Positions 6,436 to 7,837 of a stretch of DNA of 7,837 nt are shown in pieces. The notes beneath the pieces were generated by a model. That model saw only the letters and a list, made by a program, of their open reading frames with translations, did no database searches and was not told the origin of the DNA. How positions within the stretch are numbered: the first letter of the stretch is position 1; each line of letters starts with the position of its first letter. The translations under genes and the position numbers were made by a program. This stretch comes from CAYZEZ01 sp964477295 (lineage in GTDB: Bacteria > Bacteroidota > Bacteroidia > Bacteroidales > SM23-62): assembly GCA_964477295.1 (NCBI GenBank), contig CAYZEZ010000226.1, positions 1 to 7,837 of the forward strand, in the 5' to 3' direction.

Positions 6436-6614
6436 GGCTTCGCCGTTTGGCTTTACCATTTGGCTTTACCGTTTGGCTTTACCGTTTGGCTACGCCGTTT
6501 GGCTTCGCCGTTTGGCTTTACCGTTTGGCTTCGCCATTTGGCTACGCCGTTTGGCTTTACCGTTTGGCTTCGCCATTTGGCTTCGCCATTTGGCTTCGCC
6601 ATTTGGCTACGCCG
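6436..6614. repeat. 13-bp tandem repeat (minisatellite), about 13.8 copies
   Basis: Thirteen full units and one 10-nt partial unit follow each other without interruption. The plus-strand consensus is GGCT(TCG/TTA/ACG)CC(G/A)TTT. Variant order for positions 5-7 is TCG, TTA, TTA, TTA, ACG, TCG, TTA, TCG, ACG, TTA, TCG, TCG, TCG, ACG. Thirteen is not a multiple of three, so the tract reads open in every plus-strand frame and gives spurious Leu/Phe/Trp-rich ORFs (for example FGFTVWL). On the minus strand it gives KPNGEAK-type repeats. It starts 31 nt before the preferred start of the protease gene at 5482-6405. I regard it as non-coding DNA that overlaps at most a few optional N-terminal codons. 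Confidence 0.95.
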
Positions 6615-6628
6615 AACTCGGGAGCTCG

Positions 6629-6654
6629 TTTCCCCGTAGTTTGCTGCGGGGAAA
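6629..6654. repeat. Inverted repeat, 11-bp stem, tetraloop
   Basis: TTTCCCCGTAG (6629-6639) pairs with CTGCGGGGAAA (6644-6654), with one T-G wobble, around the loop TTTG. It begins 14 nt after the tandem repeat. The arms start with TTTC and end with GAAA, like the next hairpin. No U-rich run follows on the plus strand, so it is not a typical terminator in that direction. Confidence 0.75.
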
Positions 6655-6682
6655 GCAAGTACAAAAAAATAATAATACAGGA

Positions 6683-6718
6683 TTGAAGTTTCTCGCCGCT
6701 TGTGGCGAGAAACTTCAA
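6683..6718. repeat. Perfect inverted repeat, 15-bp stem
   Basis: TTGAAGTTTCTCGCC (6683-6697) is a perfect reverse complement of GGCGAGAAACTTCAA (6704-6718), around the 6-nt loop GCTTGT. This is the strongest hairpin in the window. On the minus strand a T-rich run (6662-6676) follows about 7-20 nt after the stem. It could end a minus-strand transcript, but no gene lies upstream on that strand. A REP-like or mobile-element-derived palindrome is an alternative. Confidence 0.8.
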
Positions 6719-6724
6719 CTAAAG

Positions 6725-6815
6725 ATCGTAAAATATTACGATTCTGAAAAATTATCAACTATCCTGGCACCCTGATAATACAAATACTCTTAGCCCGCTT
6801 CATCCTGATGAAGCG
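6725..6815. repeat. Three further small inverted repeats
   Basis: Three more hairpins follow in series. ATCGTAA (6725-6731) pairs with TTACGAT (6736-6742), loop 4. ATTATCA (6751-6757) pairs with TGATAAT (6773-6779), loop 15. CGCTTCAT (6796-6803) pairs with ATGAAGCG (6808-6815), loop CCTG, and is followed by ATTTATT. The first two are weak alone. The third resembles a short terminator for plus-strand transcription, but no plus-strand gene precedes it closely. Confidence 0.5.
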
Positions 6816-7026
6816 ATTTATTCCGGGACCTGCCTGAGTGGTCCAGGGGTAATATAATATACCGGAAAAATTAAAAAAGCATAACCCGGCCGGACTTGAA
6901 ATTTTACTATCTCTCCATTAGTAACAGGATTTAGTTATTTAGTCAAAAAACAACATCCGGAAGCTCTTTGATTAATTCTCAATTTATATTTTTATGCCAT
7001 CTCCACCGGAAAGGAATATTTTTCAA

Positions 7027-7581
7027 ATGAGTATGAAAAGAATGCTAATTATTTATGGGGGGACAGTATTAATATCTTTATTTTCAGCTAGTTGTGATAA
7101 CTTTAATATCCAGGACAAAGTATTATCATTTGAAAGTAAAGATCTGTTAGTGGATTTTAGTATTGAACCAGTTGATATCCCGGGCTATCATCTCTTTAAG
7201 GAACAGACTGTACGACCTGATCTCGACAGCTTGTTTGAGGCAAACAATTATTCTGCTGACCAGTTAAAATCTATTACACTGGTAACTGCCATCCTTGAAA
7301 TTACTGGTCCCAGCGATACCATGTCACTCAATTACCTTGATATGGTTAAGATCACTATTTATACTCCTGAACTCGGAGAAGGAACCATCGCAGAAAACCT
7401 CAAAATACCTGCTGACGTTAAGAAAATTGAGCTTGATTTAATTGAAGGTGATATGAAAGATTACCTGGAGGCCGAGGAGTATATCCTGACGGTCTATGGT
7501 TTTTTAAATACCAGGAGCTACGATAGACGGGAATTGGAGGCCAGGATTAAATATAAGTACACAATGACTCCCGGTTTTTAG
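7027..7581 (+). CDS. Lipoprotein of unknown function
   Basis: From ATG 7027 this encodes 184 residues beginning MSMKRMLIIYGGTVLISLF, with a lipobox SASC giving lipidated Cys23, so it should be an envelope lipoprotein. The mature protein is acidic and mostly strand-like, with alternating hydrophobic residues (LVDFSIEPVDI, ITLVTAILEITGP, MVKITIYTPE, KKIELDLIEGD, YILTVYGFL, ARIKYKYTM). This suggests a beta-sandwich, with one short helical piece (LDSLFEANNYSADQLKS). No catalytic motif is evident and I do not recognise the family. The frame opens at ATG 6994, but the first 11 residues (MPSPPERNIFQ) would spoil the signal peptide. AAGGAA at 7011-7016 is a reasonable ribosome binding site for 7027; ATG 7033 is also possible. 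It stands alone in the visible sequence. Confidence 0.75.
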   Translation: MSMKRMLIIYGGTVLISLFSASCDNFNIQDKVLSFESKDLLVDFSIEPVDIPGYHLFKEQTVRPDLDSLFEANNYSADQLKSITLVTAILEITGPSDTMSLNYLDMVKITIYTPELGEGTIAENLKIPADVKKIELDLIEGDMKDYLEAEEYILTVYGFLNTRSYDRRELEARIKYKYTMTPGF

Positions 7582-7646
7582 TGTTCCTTGTGTTTCACCA
7601 TCATTCATTTCAGCATAAATTTTTCAATGTTTATCGCCTAATAGTG

Positions 7647-7662
7647 TATGATAACTATCATA
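7647..7662. promoter_or_regulatory. Short perfect dyad, operator-like
   Basis: TATGATA (7647-7653) and TATCATA (7656-7662) are perfect inverted 7-mers around AC. The spacing suits a dimeric DNA-binding protein, but the AT-rich background makes chance plausible, and no downstream gene is visible in the window to assign it to. Confidence 0.3.
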
Positions 7663-7754
7663 TTACCCTGTAATAGATTTTGAAAAACAACTAATTTTTA
7701 GGTAATTGCAGAACAGAAAATGTAATATATTGACGCCATCAGGTAATTAATTTA

Positions 7755-7829
7755 AGTTGCTAGTTAGGAGTTACTAGTTACCAGGTGTCTGAATAACAGT
7801 CATATACGAATTAGTAAATTATACGAATT
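7755..7829. repeat. Degenerate short direct repeats in the right-hand intergenic region
   Basis: Two adjacent 14-mers, AGTTGCTAGTTAGG (7755-7768) and AGTTACTAGTTACC (7769-7782), agree at 11 of 14 positions. Further right, TATACGAATT occurs at 7803-7812 and again at 7820-7829, 17 bp apart. The rest of 7582-7837 is AT-rich, with no gene visible on either strand. Confidence 0.55.
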
Positions 7830-7837
7830 TAATTACT

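Larger units (their letters stand above)
6615..7026. other. Gene-free region with serial hairpins before the 7027 lipoprotein
   Basis: These 412 nt hold no gene I can support. The left half (6629-6815) contains the five inverted repeats listed separately. A weaker GGACC/GGTCC pair (6826-6830 with 6840-6844) and the palindrome CCGGCCGG (6886-6893) follow. The right half is AT-rich leader. TTTG at 6967-6970 and TATATTTT at 6985-6992 resemble promoter elements for the gene at 7027, but the 14-nt spacer is too short for the usual Bacteroidota arrangement. Confidence 0.55.

Noticed and set aside
6436..6614. CRISPR array
   Set aside because: The units are contiguous 13-mers without spacers, and no cas genes are present.
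6453..6758. Minus-strand 101-residue ORF with KPNGEAK repeats
   Set aside because: It depends on the repeat array and crosses two strong hairpins. The non-repeat part (MIIFQNRNILRSL...) resembles no protein I know, and it ends at a TAA inside a repeat unit.
6385..6775. Plus-strand ORFs encoding Leu/Phe/Trp-rich repeats (FGFTVWLYRLA type) through the 13-bp array
   Set aside because: The 13-bp unit lacks stop codons, so all three plus frames stay open automatically. The protein has no start context, changes frame by unit, and ends in non-homologous sequence.
6820..6870. tRNA-like segment (CCTGAGTGGTCCAGGGG)
   Set aside because: No acceptor stem, anticodon stem or T-loop GGTTCRA pattern can be assembled around it.

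Overview
The window most likely comes from a Bacteroidota chromosome, probably Bacteroidales/Marinilabiliales-like. The evidence is an eight-helix FtsX/MacB-type permease with no ATPase beside it, a DUF1080 lipoprotein next to a GH29 fucosidase, Bacteroidota-style promoter elements (TTTG, about 19-20 nt, TAnnTTT) and weak or absent Shine-Dalgarno sequences. It has no phage, transposase, CRISPR or canonical RNA genes. It is a mosaic of small housekeeping and envelope genes separated by repeat-rich intergenic DNA.

Layout. 1-117 (-): start of a small double-CxxC zinc-ribbon protein that runs off the left edge. 238-3899 (-): a probable transcription unit headed by an FtsX-like permease with a good promoter at 3924-3954. 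It is followed by a DUF1080 (3-keto-disaccharide hydrolase family) lipoprotein and a GH29 alpha-L-fucosidase. The fucosidase is broken twice, by a one-base frameshift near 604-606 and by loss of everything after about its first third. 4023-4232 (+): a dodecin lacking the flavin-stacking Trp of classical dodecins. 4240-4281: a strong palindrome between convergent genes. 4300-4953 (-) and 5482-6405 (-): two unrelated-looking CPBP/Abi intramembrane proteases. They flank a small lipoprotein-like membrane protein (5118-5438, +). 7027-7581 (+): an unrecognised lipoprotein.

The most unusual DNA is 6436-6850. About 13.8 copies of a 13-bp minisatellite lie just upstream of the second protease gene, followed by a run of hairpins with stems of up to 15 bp and no convincing gene. 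On the minus strand most repeat units contain GCGAAGC or GCGTAGC. This is the d(GCGNAGC) mini-hairpin core, and the same heptamer forms the tip of the palindrome at 4240-4281. I see no complete new enzymatic system. The best leads are this structured repeat block, its position at the 5' end of a protease gene, and the decaying glycan-degradation genes.
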